A stretch of 37,585 bases of DNA from Candidatus Jordarchaeia archaeon (GCA_018383815.1 JAHAWU010000021.1:1-37585), one strand, 5' to 3'; counted from the stretch's first letter, positions 23,848 to 32,377 are shown. Translations and numbers: made by a program. The notes: generated by a model from the letters alone, not told the origin.

Positions 23848-25419
23848 TTAGGGTTTTTTGGTCATTTCTTTTCGCCTTTCCTCCAAGATTTTGAAGATTC
23901 TTTCCCTGTCCTTTGGATAGAATCTGTACGCAAAGAACCACACAAGCAAGCAAAGTATCCAGGGAATAGTTATCGTTATGAGCATTGCCGAGGTTAGTGA
24001 TTGTCCCGAAACTGTGAATAGAGCTAGCAGCAGGGGTAGAGGAAGGACGCCCAGCCAGTATCCTATGTAGGGAATTATGGTTTGCATTGTTATGCCTGCG
24101 ACTCCACCATTAATGGTGTCTGCTAGGTATCCCGTTATGACTGCGGCTATCGCTGCGAAGCCTCCTTCAAACATTTGCTCAATGGAGAAGGAGGTGCTTC
24201 TCACCTCTGGTTTGGTTACGTTGGCAACCATTGGCTGAACAGCTGCGGGACCAGCCCAACTAACCAAAACAGCAGTAATGAACATCAGAACCATGTAATG
24301 CGCAAGAGAAAGGGGCGTGGTGAGCACAAACAAAGTGAGGGGGATTCCCGAAAGCACAGAAACCTGAGCCACAATAATTCTGCCCCTGTTAAAACTCCTT
24401 TTTTCGCCCTTGTCTCCCAGCCAGCCTCCAAACCCATTGCCCAGAGCTACACCGATTACCAGTACTGCAAAAACTAGTGTGGCGTCGCTCGGCGGAATGT
24501 ACCTCACGCTTTCAAGCCAGTGCACAAGCCAGGCCTGTAAAACAATCCAGGGCATGTAGCCCAGCATTCCCTGAATTATTATTACTTGCATAGTTCTGGT
24601 TCGCAGAATCTCGCCTATAGCTTTCCTCTCAATTTTATATTTTTCCGCGGCTTCCACAGTAATTATGTCCTTAAGTTCCTTCTCCATTGCTCCCCTAGGA
24701 GGCTCCTTAACAAAGAACCACACCACACCAGCCACTATGAAGCTTACAATTGCAACCAGTATGAACCCCATCCTCCAGGCTCCATAGTGCACCGTGTACT
24801 TCATCAAAGTGTCAAACAGTAGAAGTTCATTCAGTATGTTGAGGATGGGAGGATACACTAACCAGTACAGGTACAGTTGATAAAGGTTAGATTCTAGCCC
24901 AAAGGTGTAGCTTTTCGCATCCAGCATACCCAACACGGGCACTACGATGGCGACACCCAGAACTCCAAACATTTGAAAAATTCCCAGCCACTTACCTCTA
25001 TCCTCTGGCTTGAAAAAGTCAGCAACCAGCGAAAAACCCGTAGGTATAATCGTCGCCAAGCCAAATCCTGCCAACAGTCTAAAGAATAGTAGTGATGAAA
25101 AATCGCCAGCATAGGCACACAGAAGAGTAAAAACGCCCCAAATTAAGCAGCCAATTGTTAGAACCACTCTCCGCGAGTACCTGTCCGCCAAATATCCCCA
25201 GAGGGGGGCAACAATTGTTTGAACAGCTGATCTCGTCGAAGTTATGAAACCCAAAGCCCCACGAGTAATGGCTAGTTCCCGGCCGATGGAAGTGTAGTAG
25301 GTGGGAAGCGCCTGCATGTCCGCCCTGTCCACAAAGTTTGCCGCACTAATGGCTGCAAATGACCTTTTTCTACCCTTAATTTCCTCAGTTTTTCCAACAG
25401 TCTCCTTCTTTTCAGACAT
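23848..25419 (-). CDS. Major facilitator superfamily transporter
   Basis: Protein of 523 residues with 12 or more membrane helices. The MFS motif A GYLADRYSRRVVL follows helix 2, and a degenerate version GWLGDKGEKRSF occurs in the second half, supporting the two-fold repeat. The arrangement resembles spinster-like/sugar-phosphate-type permeases; the substrate cannot be told. The N-terminal 20 residues are charged and cytosolic. An extra hydrophobic insertion (about 180-215) lengthens it relative to the usual 400-450. ATG 25419 has GAGGGATG upstream and a TATA-like AATTTAAAAG near 25466-25475. Convergent with the roadblock operon. Confidence 0.85.
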   Translation of the reverse strand: MSEKKETVGKTEEIKGRKRSFAAISAANFVDRADMQALPTYYTSIGRELAITRGALGFITSTRSAVQTIVAPLWGYLADRYSRRVVLTIGCLIWGVFTLLCAYAGDFSSLLFFRLLAGFGLATIIPTGFSLVADFFKPEDRGKWLGIFQMFGVLGVAIVVPVLGMLDAKSYTFGLESNLYQLYLYWLVYPPILNILNELLLFDTLMKYTVHYGAWRMGFILVAIVSFIVAGVVWFFVKEPPRGAMEKELKDIITVEAAEKYKIERKAIGEILRTRTMQVIIIQGMLGYMPWIVLQAWLVHWLESVRYIPPSDATLVFAVLVIGVALGNGFGGWLGDKGEKRSFNRGRIIVAQVSVLSGIPLTLFVLTTPLSLAHYMVLMFITAVLVSWAGPAAVQPMVANVTKPEVRSTSFSIEQMFEGGFAAIAAVITGYLADTINGGVAGITMQTIIPYIGYWLGVLPLPLLLALFTVSGQSLTSAMLITITIPWILCLLVWFFAYRFYPKDRERIFKILEERRKEMTKKP

Positions 25420-25906
25420 TCTCGCTCATCCCTCAAAAATGAGCTCAAATATTATTGTATCAATAACTTTTAAATTTTTTCAAAACCAATCGGCACAGTC
25501 CCAGCAGCCCTATCAGTCACCAAAATAACGAGTGCCCACAGTCCCTTAAACCATCTCCCGTCACGGAATGTGTGTCTCGTTTTCGCCTTCTCCCTGCCTA
25601 AAAGTTGAAGCCTCTTCACCAATTAGACACTCTATTTTGGCTCCAAACCAGTTTCTTTTTGCGCATTAGAACCTGCTCCCAAAAAGGTGAAGCACAATAA
25701 TATTGATCAAATTCCCAAGGAATAGGTTCACCGCCGATTTTTCGAATCCCCAACTAAGAACGCATCACCTATCGGGTGCGAAACTATTCTACCCCCTTAA
25801 ATTGTTTGTTTACCCGCTTTAAGGGATACAGAAATCGCAGTATTGGTTTTTTAAATAAAAAGTTTGGGAGGAGAACTGTTATTTACAGATTGGAGCCCAG
25901 TTTTGA
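25420..25906. other. Intergenic, no gene seen
   Basis: It holds the MFS promoter at its left end. The remainder has higher GC and coding-like texture on the minus strand (for example around 25700-25800), but every frame is broken by stops, so it may be old decayed sequence. No RNA gene or named repeat is seen. Confidence 0.4.
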
Positions 25907-26761
25907 TTAGATTTTGGCTCCGCAGTGTGGACAGAATTTGCTGAGAAGATTTGGCGGAATTTCTCCTTTACAGTTGGGACATGTTTGTGTTATTGGTGCG
26001 CCGCATTCACAGCAAAACTTTGTATAGGGCACCTGTTTTTTACACGATGGACAAGTCACTTGGGCAGTAGGCATCTGCATACCTATGGGTGTAGAAATTG
26101 TGGGTGTAGCTGCCCTCGGTGCACCCCCGGTTGCTGAAGCTACTCTTACTGGGGCCCCGCATGATGGGCAAGAGGTGTTGCCTGGAGCCACTATGGTTCC
26201 ACAATAGGGACATTTTCCCTCGTTTTTCTTTGATACTATCATGGCTTTTATTGCGGGTAAGGCGTTTACATTTTTTACCTCGAAGCGCATGGTGTCCCCG
26301 CTTTCTAAAATTATTGTTAAACCGTTCTTGTCGGATTGAGCATCCTTCACTGTAACAAGTGGTATAGCTATGGAGTCGAGTTTTCCATCTTTACCAAAAT
26401 TCATGAAATCGTTTCCAGTCATGCTGCCCAAAACCAGTCCCGTGGAGGCTGCGTAGGTGGCTCCCCTTATGGCATGTTTCGCTAAGTGTCCAGCCCAGCC
26501 ACCTATTTGACGTCCCACTACCTCTCCAGCTATGGAGCCCGCGACGCCTACCGCGGCTGCTGCTAGAACTCCTTTAAGAACTGCTTTACCACTGCCCGCC
26601 CTTTTCTTGTACCATACAATGCGCACATCTGATACTACGAGGGTCCCCCAGTCCTTGTCAAATTTCACATTATCCAGTTTTGTACCTACACTCTCATAGG
26701 CCAGTGGAATAAACTGTCCACTTTGATCAAAAACCACATTGAAGAATCCAGGACGCATCAT
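25907..26761 (-). CDS. PH-like domain protein with three C-terminal zinc ribbons
   Basis: Protein of 284 residues. The N-terminal part (1-175) has a PH/GRAM-like strand pattern (GTKLDNVKFDKDWGTLVVSDVRIVWYK), interrupted by a Gly/Ala-rich hydrophobic helix hairpin (61-113). Zinc ribbons follow at Cys184-187-198-201, Cys237-240-250/251-253 and Cys261-264-277-280, joined by a Pro/Thr/Ala linker. Similar archaeal proteins with DZANK-type ribbons are common but uncharacterised. The glycine-zipper-like hairpin suggests membrane association. ATG 26761 has no ribosome site; a leaderless transcript is likely. Neighbours give no functional hint. Confidence 0.7.
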   Translation of the reverse strand: MMRPGFFNVVFDQSGQFIPLAYESVGTKLDNVKFDKDWGTLVVSDVRIVWYKKRAGSGKAVLKGVLAAAAVGVAGSIAGEVVGRQIGGWAGHLAKHAIRGATYAASTGLVLGSMTGNDFMNFGKDGKLDSIAIPLVTVKDAQSDKNGLTIILESGDTMRFEVKNVNALPAIKAMIVSKKNEGKCPYCGTIVAPGNTSCPSCGAPVRVASATGGAPRAATPTISTPIGMQMPTAQVTCPSCKKQVPYTKFCCECGAPITQTCPNCKGEIPPNLLSKFCPHCGAKI

Positions 26762-26811
26762 GAGCTTAATTATTCAAGAAAAGGTTAATAAGGATTTCCA
26801 AAAGTGAAAAT

Positions 26812-26920
26812 GGGCGATGCTTAATCGTTTGATTCTGTCTCGGAAAGGAGCCATCATAAGGCTTCTTTAGCAAATTAAAGCCAAAAATAAGGAGCAGGAA
26901 CAGACGATTAAACATCGCCC
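26812..26920. repeat. Imperfect inverted repeat, 16-17 bp arms
   Basis: GGGCGATGCTTAATCG (26812-26827) and the complement CGATTAAACATCGCCC (26905-26920) differ at one base; the arms enclose about 77 bases. They lie in the intergenic region between the zinc-ribbon and FAD-reductase genes, beside the possible methyltransferase remnant. It could be a small mobile-element relic or a structured RNA. Confidence 0.55.
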
Positions 26921-27070
26921 AAGAAAATGCATAGTGGTAATTATTTTCTTTCGATTCAGCCTCTGGGCTATGCAGACTGTTAGAGTCCCGTTTCCAGCAT
27001 AGGGCTCAAAATCCCGAAAGAAGCCATAAAAAAGCCTCTTCTCCAGACAAGACCCACAATTATACACCAC
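26867..27070 (-). pseudogene. Possible fragment of a DNA methyltransferase gene
   Basis: The frame reads FRDFEPYAGNGTLTVCIAQR then LNRKKI, close to the D-P-(Y/F)-A-G-(N/S)-G-T…K-R-L-G-R-K-x-I-G motif of N4/N6-adenine DNA methyltransferases, with Asp replaced by Glu. Flanking sequence does not continue the family, and there is no proper start. If real, this is a relic of a restriction-modification or mobile-element gene. A chance match is possible. Confidence 0.35.
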
Positions 27071-27150
27071 CCAATTCCCCTTTTGGCTATTTTAGACTCT
27101 CTTAAGGTGCAACTTTTTGTCTGGCGGTGAGCGTCAATTATTTTTTTATT

Positions 27151-27206
27151 TGCTATGAAAACATCTTTTCACGCTTTGTCTAAGAAGCGAAGCTTATGTA
27201 GGTTTT
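27151..27206 (+). repeat. REP-like double-hairpin repeat, copy a
   Basis: A 56-bp sequence starting TGCTATGAAAACATCTTTTC and ending AGCTTATGTAGGTTTT. It matches the reverse complement of 31475-31530 with one mismatch. It holds two short self-complementary parts (GAAAACATCTTTTC, and GAAGC…AGCTT). Its end overlaps the stop codon of the FAD reductase gene (27194-27196). Confidence 0.8.
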
Positions 27207-28411
27207 TTGAGTAGTTGGTTGAGGTCGTATTCCTCTTCGAGGATTATGTTTTTGACTTTTTCCACATTTATTTCTTCTTTTATTATTTCGGTCATGGGTT
27301 TTGCACTTTTTCTGTCCCCTATTATTATTGCTCCCACTATTCTTCCGTCTTTTAGCACCACTTTTTTGTAGAGGCATTTCTCCGCTTCTATTTTTCTAAT
27401 CTGTTCATAATCCTGGGTTTCAGGGTTTACCAGTCCTATTGAGGTGAGGTCTATGCCCGCAACTTTGAGCGTGTTTAGGGCAACTGTTCCCTTGTAAACC
27501 ATTTTCTTCCCAATCATGTTTGCTGCGGCTATCTGAGCCTGCTCTGTGGTTGCCGGAATTATGCCGTAGACTCTTCCCCTGTGCTCCGCTATATCTCCCG
27601 CAGCATAAATGTTTTCAACGCTGGTTCTCATATAGTCATCAACAATGACTCCCCTGTTTACATTTATTCCCGCTTCTCGGGGCAGTTCAATGTTGCTACG
27701 AATTCCAGTGGCGAAAATAACAAGGTCTGCTTGGATGGTTTCTCCGCTTTTTAGTTTCAAGCCCGAAACTTCAGCGTTTCCCAAAACCTCCTCTGTTTGA
27801 ACTCCACACCTAATTTCCATACCCATTTTCTCAAACTCGTTTAAAAGTACATTTGAGCCTTCCTGGTCAATCTGCCTTGGAAGAAGCCAGGGCGCAAATT
27901 CCAGTATGGTAACATTTAGACCCAACTTTCTCAGAGCAGCGGATATTTCCAAACCCAGTAGGCCGCCACCCACCACAACCGCATCCTTCCTTTTTTTGGC
28001 GTATTCCCTTATGGCTAGGGCGTCATCAAAGGTTCTTAGGGCAAACACCCCCCTCTTATCCGCACCCTTAACCGGAGGAATGAAGGAGCGGGCCCCATTA
28101 GCCAAAAGGAGACTATCGTAGGAAACCCTATCTCCCCCATTCAAAACAATCTGGTTCTCACTGGTTTGGATGGATTTTACTGGGGTATCCAAATGAACTT
28201 TAACATTTCTTTCCTTATACCAGCTAAGGGGATAAATAAAAATATCGCTAATCGCAGATTCTCCAGATAAAACCCTGTAGAGGGAAGGGCGAGGATAATA
28301 GGGATACTTCTCATCAGTAAAAATTTCTATGTTATTGTCAGGAGCGTTTTGGAGAAGATATCTGCAAGCAGTGAAACCCGCCAAACTAAATCCAACAATC
28401 ACAATCTTCAA
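27194..28411 (-). CDS. FAD-dependent NAD(P)H oxidoreductase (rubredoxin/nitrite reductase-like)
   Basis: Protein of 405 residues in the class I pyridine-nucleotide disulfide reductase family without active-site cysteine pair, closest to NADH-rubredoxin reductases, NoxA-like oxidases and the N-terminal part of NirB. The FAD site is VIVGFSLAGFTA at residues 4-15 (the GxGxxG motif is changed to GxSxAG, as in some rubredoxin reductases). The NAD site is VVVGGGLLGLEIS (145-157), and the second FAD motif NIYAAGDIAE is near 270. It probably moves electrons from NAD(P)H to a small carrier or oxygen. TTG 28411 has GGAGGAG eight bases upstream. Its stop lies within repeat copy a, so the last few residues are repeat-derived. 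Confidence 0.85.
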   Translation of the reverse strand: MKIVIVGFSLAGFTACRYLLQNAPDNNIEIFTDEKYPYYPRPSLYRVLSGESAISDIFIYPLSWYKERNVKVHLDTPVKSIQTSENQIVLNGGDRVSYDSLLLANGARSFIPPVKGADKRGVFALRTFDDALAIREYAKKRKDAVVVGGGLLGLEISAALRKLGLNVTILEFAPWLLPRQIDQEGSNVLLNEFEKMGMEIRCGVQTEEVLGNAEVSGLKLKSGETIQADLVIFATGIRSNIELPREAGINVNRGVIVDDYMRTSVENIYAAGDIAEHRGRVYGIIPATTEQAQIAAANMIGKKMVYKGTVALNTLKVAGIDLTSIGLVNPETQDYEQIRKIEAEKCLYKKVVLKDGRIVGAIIIGDRKSAKPMTEIIKEEINVEKVKNIILEEEYDLNQLLKKPT

Positions 28412-28858
28412 CTAAAACTCCTCCTAAATGGGGAAAATGAAACCTCCAAAGCTAACGTAAAAAAAAAGGCACATAGACCTAAAATACCTTTCTCCAAAAG
28501 ATAGCCCCTCCCACAAAAATAGGGAAATTATAAAAAATTAACACACAAGTTAGAACAATTTGTTCCGAAACCACCCAAACAAAAATATTAGGATTAAGAA
28601 GCCTACCTCCCAAACCATGAACGCCCAAATTTCCAAACCTTTTGAAGACCACCCTCGATAGTCCAAAAAGTCCTAATGCCAATCAACTATTTAAAGAAAC
28701 TGCTTACAAATCGTTGGCGAGAAAGCCCCCCACTTTAGCCGTAGGGGACGTCAAATTTGCAGAATATTTAAAAATAAAGGTTCAAAATATGAACACCACA
28801 GAAGCCTCAAACACTATTTAAGCTAAGTTCAACAAATTTATTCTCGGGAGAGATACAA
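28412..28858. other. Divergent intergenic region
   Basis: No gene seen. It includes the IS605-end-like repeat at 28704-28755 and, nearer the HDAC-like gene, a weak TATA-like ACTATTTAAGC at about 28812-28822 followed by the ribosome site GGGAGAG. Confidence 0.45.
28704..28755 (+). repeat. IS200/IS605 right-end-like hairpin repeat
   Basis: TTACAAATCGTTGGCGAGAA followed by AGCCCCCCACTTTAGCCGTA and GGGGACGTCAAA. This is the same consensus as the copies at 20607-20657 and 32375-32423, which are inverted relative to it. No transposase frame is present upstream, so it is a solo element or the end left after deletion. Confidence 0.6.
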
Positions 28859-29758
28859 ATGAGGACAGGAGTCTTCTGGCATGACCTCTTCGCCAAGAAT
28901 TCCTGGCCAGTCATTGGAAATAAGTTCAAAAATTTCCCCAAAGCAATGGAGTGGGCCCTAAAAATTGAGGGAGTCAAACTTTACACCCCCACCAAAGTTT
29001 CCTGGGAAACACTAAAAAAAGTACACACAGAACCCCTACTGGAAAACTTGAAAAAAGCATGGTACTGTGAGGGAGCACTCTACTCTGTGGGAGGATGCAT
29101 AGAGGCAGCAACCAAAATAGTGAGCGGCGAATTGGACAACGCACTGGTTTTCGATGTAGGAGCAGGACACCACGCTGGCCCCTCACATGCTTGGGGAGGC
29201 ACCTACATTTCCTGCACCGGCCCCACAGTAGTTTCTCTACGCGAAAAATTTGGAGCCGGCCGCTACGCCATACTGGACACCGACAGCCACCACGGCGATG
29301 GAACCAGAGCAGTATTCATGGGAGACAGAGATGTCCTACACGTTTGCTTCTGCAGCAACAACACAGTAGAAGACAAGGAAACCAAGATATGCGTCGACGT
29401 AGGCTACAACACAAATGATCAAGAGTACCTCAGCCATGTAGAAAAGGAATTTGTGCCCCGCGTGGAAAAGTTCAAGCCCCAAATAATCTTCCACCTCTTG
29501 GGGCACGACACCGCCCAAGGAGACTACGGAGATAGGGGACTCTCAGAATCCTTCTTCCTGGAACTGGTCAGAATGGTCAAGAGGTGCGCTCAAAAAGTCT
29601 GCAGAGGAAAATACATGATTATAACCCATGGTGGCTCCAGAGAAGATCTTGCAGAATACATATTTCCAAACATCATTGAGATTCTCGCCAGTCCACAAAA
29701 GCACAATTCAAACCATATCTGGAACAAGCTCTCCAGAAAAAGGGAAAATGTTCAATGA
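28859..29758 (+). CDS. Histone-deacetylase-fold amidohydrolase
   Basis: Protein of 299 residues of the arginase/HDAC fold. Visible motifs: GAGHHAGPSHAWGG (His104, His105 charge-relay pair), ILDTDSHHGDGT (zinc ligands Asp142 and His144) and LLGHDTAQGD (third ligand Asp217). The tyrosine that normally stabilises the transition state (GGY) is Ser here (THGGSRED), so the activity may be altered or very slow on acetyl-lysine. Known relatives deacetylate lysine, polyamines or small amides. ATG 28859 has GGGAGAG upstream. Monocistronic. No sirtuin, histone or acetyltransferase gene is nearby to suggest a substrate. Confidence 0.85.
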   Translation: MRTGVFWHDLFAKNSWPVIGNKFKNFPKAMEWALKIEGVKLYTPTKVSWETLKKVHTEPLLENLKKAWYCEGALYSVGGCIEAATKIVSGELDNALVFDVGAGHHAGPSHAWGGTYISCTGPTVVSLREKFGAGRYAILDTDSHHGDGTRAVFMGDRDVLHVCFCSNNTVEDKETKICVDVGYNTNDQEYLSHVEKEFVPRVEKFKPQIIFHLLGHDTAQGDYGDRGLSESFFLELVRMVKRCAQKVCRGKYMIITHGGSREDLAEYIFPNIIEILASPQKHNSNHIWNKLSRKRENVQ

Positions 29759-30091
29759 TGCTTCCTCACCTCCATATAAGGTTCTAAATTGGAGGGAAAT
29801 CTGCTAAAGCCGCTTTGCGAGGTGTAGCAAAACTATTTTGTAAAAGGAATGGGGACGTTGTGGTTGCCTCTCCCACGTGTATATATGCTCTTCTCCCGTA
29901 GAGTTTAATAAAAAAGGTTTCTTGTGGTTACGTGTTCTTTTCCTCCAAAACGTTTGAATTCTTTATGAAAATGGCTATGATGTGGTGGATTGGCGTCTAA
30001 AATTTGTTGAGCTTTATCCTGCCCAAAGTAGATTAGTTTGCTTTTAAGGATATACTTATCTTTGATATCATTATATATCTGGTGTTTTGGT
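29759..30091. other. Intergenic with promoter of the RHH module
   Basis: AT-rich with no supported ORF. GGATATACTTA at about 30046-30056 is a TATA-like box, giving a predicted start near 30075. A second TATATA at 30072-30077 would place the start inside the first codons. Confidence 0.4.
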
Positions 30092-30322
30092 GTGGATGTC
30101 CTTATTAGAGGTATAGACGAAGAAGTCTATGCCAGATTAAAGGCACGAGCCTCAGAGCGGGGCTTAAAAATCGGGGAAGCCTTAACCGAAGCCATTAAAG
30201 CCTGGTTAAAAAATTCACCTGAGAAAAATGAGCGGGAGAAGGAGAGAGACCTGAACATCGCCACCTTCAGAAGAATGAGAAGGTTTCTTGAAAAAACCAC
30301 AGGGGGAAATGGGTTCTCATAG
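30092..30322 (+). CDS. Ribbon-helix-helix (CopG-like) protein, frameshifted from its DUF5678 part
   Basis: From GTG 30092 this gives 76 residues with a CopG-type ribbon-helix-helix domain (VLIRGIDEEVYARLKARASE, then RGLKIGEALTEAIKAWL), a DNA-binding dimer fold used by antitoxins and repressors. A charged helix follows (KNEREKERDLNIATFRRMRRFLEK). After the A6 run at 30291-30296 the zero frame ends at TAG 30322, while the minus-one frame continues directly into a DUF5678 domain. The intact product was probably one RHH-DUF5678 fusion. The upstream extension to ATG 30038 is unlikely, being hydrophobic and before the RHH strand. Confidence 0.7.
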   Translation: MDVLIRGIDEEVYARLKARASERGLKIGEALTEAIKAWLKNSPEKNEREKERDLNIATFRRMRRFLEKTTGGNGFS

Positions 30323-30483
30323 CCAGAGGCGAGGTAATAAGACTAGCAGACTCCCTATCAGAAATAGTTGAAGCCAAAAAAAGTGAACAACTCACCGACA
30401 GACCCAGCCTCATTTTCAGGGTCGGCGAAACCCGCATAAAAAGAACCATAGGATTCAACATAGGGAGGAAGACTGCCCAGTGA
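30292..30483 (+). pseudogene. DUF5678 domain in the minus-one frame of the RHH gene
   Basis: The frame reads HRGKWVLIARGEVIRLADSL, then SEIVEAKK and PSLIFRVGE, matching DUF5678 (p-G-k-W-v-x-I-x-x-G-x-V followed by FRVGE). It has no start codon of its own. One added A in the A6 run at 30291-30296 would fuse it in frame to the RHH domain (RRFLEKNHRGKWVLIARGE). Causes could be a sequencing indel, a true mutation or minus-one slippage at the run. Its TGA (30481-30483) overlaps the GTG of the protease gene. Confidence 0.6.
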
Positions 30484-30920
30484 GAGAAAAAACCTGGAAC
30501 TATGCTACGCCACACACTTCAAGCGTTCCCGCACCATACATCGAAATAGTAGTATACAATCTTGATAGAAGCTTGAGATATCCCGTTGAGGGCCCCCTCA
30601 GCGCCATGGTTGACACCGCATTTGATGGTTACCTAATCATACCCCTCAGCATCTTCCAAGAGTTAAGGCTCGACCAATACGAAGTGCCACCAGACCTAAT
30701 AGAAAATACTGAAACCTTTTCAGGCGAAATAATCAAGCTGCGTACCTCGCTGGCACTCGTTGAAATAAAGGGACTGCTCGAGAAACAAGTTGAAATAGAC
30801 ACTCACGAAAACTGCCAAGAACCGCTCCTCGGACGCCTCTTCCTCGAAAACCTAGTAACCCCCCTAGACGGACCGAAACGAAAAACAACGGTTTCCACAC
30901 AAAGCGAGTTCTTCAAGTAA
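30480..30920 (+). CDS. Clan AA aspartic protease (retropepsin-like, AF_0612 type)
   Basis: Protein of 146 residues with a single retropepsin-like domain: the active-site triad is AMVDTAFDGYLIIP (Asp45-Thr-Ala), and the conserved C-terminal motif is EPLLGRLFLENL. Single-domain members act as homodimers. The GTG at 30480 overlaps the stop of the preceding frame (GTGA), with GGGAGGA about 12 bases upstream, so translation is coupled to the RHH-DUF5678 gene. This pairing recurs in archaea, by my recollection. The substrate is unknown; cleavage of the RHH partner or of an envelope protein is speculation. No signal peptide. Confidence 0.8.
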   Translation: MREKTWNYATPHTSSVPAPYIEIVVYNLDRSLRYPVEGPLSAMVDTAFDGYLIIPLSIFQELRLDQYEVPPDLIENTETFSGEIIKLRTSLALVEIKGLLEKQVEIDTHENCQEPLLGRLFLENLVTPLDGPKRKTTVSTQSEFFK

Positions 30921-31474
30921 GGATATGATGAAAACAATTCAATTTCCCGCACTTCTTCTGAAACCAAACTCCATCATCTTGGCTAGGGACGCTATATTAC
31001 ATATATTAAATCACTAAACAGTTGCTAAACGCAAAATGTTAACTCTCAAATTCTTTAAAGAAATTTTTGTTGGGCAACACCGAGCGATAGATTCGCAAAA
31101 TCTCTGCTGTGGCTTTTCCTCCTATTTTCCCTAAATAGTTTTATATTTTTTTTAGGCATTTTTCCCAAAATTTTTGAGGTTCCCAACCCCTCCATGGTGA
31201 AAAAGTCAAGGAAATGGTTTTAAAGAAGCACAAAAAAGGCTCAAAAAAACACAAGGATTCTGCGAACCTATCGCCCAGGGTCGGAGACAATTTCATTTTA
31301 AACTTTTCTGCATACAAGAAAGAATAAACTCCAACGTCACAGAGAAAGAATGCCGATGAACAAAATGCTAAATACAAAACTCTGAAATCCGAAGCGGACT
31401 CTACTTATCCCACTTCCTCCACCGACCCCTTTTTGAGGATTGTCGAATAGTTCAGTAGCCAACCTTTTATAGTG

Positions 31475-31530
31475 AAAACCTACATAAGCTACGCTTCTTA
31501 GACAAAGCGTGAAAAGATGTTTTCATAGCA
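31475..31530 (-). repeat. REP-like repeat, copy b
   Basis: Inverted relative to copy a (27151-27206), 55 of 56 bases identical by eye. Together a and b bracket the 4.3-kb block with the FAD reductase, HDAC-like and RHH/protease genes. Confidence 0.8.
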
Positions 31531-31582
31531 AACCAACATATGCTGAAAGCATTTCAGATAAAGTATGAAAAAGTTTTTCATG
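31530..31582 (-). repeat. REP-like repeat, copy c (second subfamily)
   Basis: It abuts copy b in the same orientation and belongs to a related subfamily whose partner is 32777-32830. Minus strand: CCATGAAAAACTTTTTCAT, then CTTTATCTGAAATGCTTTC and AGCATATGTTGGTTT. The ATGAAAAA…TTTTTCAT and CTGAAA…TTTCAG parts are self-complementary. Confidence 0.7.
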
Positions 31583-31693
31583 GGAAATTAATATAATCTG
31601 GAAATGTTTATTTTAAACATAAACGAAGTAATGCCCTTACCCTCTTTTGAATTTTAGGTAGTAAAAGCTAACAAATATGTGAGGTGGAACACA

Positions 31694-32377
31694 TTGGTAA
31701 ATGAAACCGAAATTAGTGTAGTTCCAGACCTTAACACGAGCTTGATGGTTTCAAAAACCACCACCGAAGCTGTGGCCAGAATGTTTGGGCCAGTGTTCAC
31801 CAAAAACACTGTAAAATACACCTTGGAGTTTGAAGCAGAAAAGCTGGGCGAAAAACCCCCAGAAAACATTGAAACATTGGAGGGAGCAGTGGAGTACATT
31901 CAAAAAAATATTGACCGCTACCCTAATGGTGTGTGCAGCATAGTTTATGGAATGGCAAAATCGGAGCGGATGCTTGAGGGCTACTCTGCTTCGGGGTCAA
32001 AAAGAATGGCCTTCAACGCCGTTAAAAAAGTCATGGAGGAAAGCGGAATGCTAAGCAGCCTCCAAGGATCAGCAGACCAAATCTTTGATGCAATAGCGAA
32101 GTTCCACGAGCTAAACAGTCTCCTTAAAGTCATTCCCCCAAACAGGTTCGAACGAGAGGAAAACGGGGCTAAAATGGTTGTAAAAAACTGCACCTGCAAA
32201 GACGCCTGCAGAAAACTAGCCCAAGAGGACTTCTCACGCATAGTGGGAGGCAAAGAGTGCATCATCCTAATCAACCACTGCGCAGCCGCAGAAATAATAA
32301 CCGGGAAAAAATGCGACTACACCTTGGAAAAATTTGACCAACCCACATGCGAAGGAAAAATCTACCTCAAAGAGTGA
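31694..32377 (+). CDS. Cysteine-rich protein, paralogue of the gene at 7452
   Basis: Protein of 227 residues from TTG 31694, which has GAGGTGG seven bases upstream; the longer frame from GTG 31679 places that ribosome site inside the gene. The N-terminal 155 residues are mostly alpha-helical. The C-terminal domain has cysteines at 166, 168, 172, 189, 196, 207 and 219 (NCTCKDAC, ECIILINHC, KFDQPTC). The spacing matches the 7452 protein exactly at first, fourth, fifth and last cysteines. Iron-sulfur or zinc binding is likely; the family is not recognised. Its stop TGA is the outer end of an IS605-end-like repeat, and inverted repeats c and d bracket it. Confidence 0.65.
   Translation: MVNETEISVVPDLNTSLMVSKTTTEAVARMFGPVFTKNTVKYTLEFEAEKLGEKPPENIETLEGAVEYIQKNIDRYPNGVCSIVYGMAKSERMLEGYSASGSKRMAFNAVKKVMEESGMLSSLQGSADQIFDAIAKFHELNSLLKVIPPNRFEREENGAKMVVKNCTCKDACRKLAQEDFSRIVGGKECIILINHCAAAEIITGKKCDYTLEKFDQPTCEGKIYLKE

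Larger units (their letters stand above)
30921..31693. other. Intergenic with two REP-like repeats
   Basis: About 770 bases without a convincing gene. A short Lys-rich frame near 31215-31325 (MVLKKHKKGSKKHKD…) is possible but has no family and only a weak ribosome site. Repeats b (31475-31530) and c (31530-31582) lie head to tail at the right end. Confidence 0.4.

Noticed and set aside
26941-27010. Structured-looking GC-rich stretch considered as tRNA
   Set aside because: No cloverleaf, no T-loop GTTCRANNC and no acceptor stem could be drawn.
31141-31377. 78-codon minus-strand frame in the intergenic region
   Set aside because: Phe/Cys-rich, no ribosome site; the opposite-strand Lys-rich frame is no stronger.
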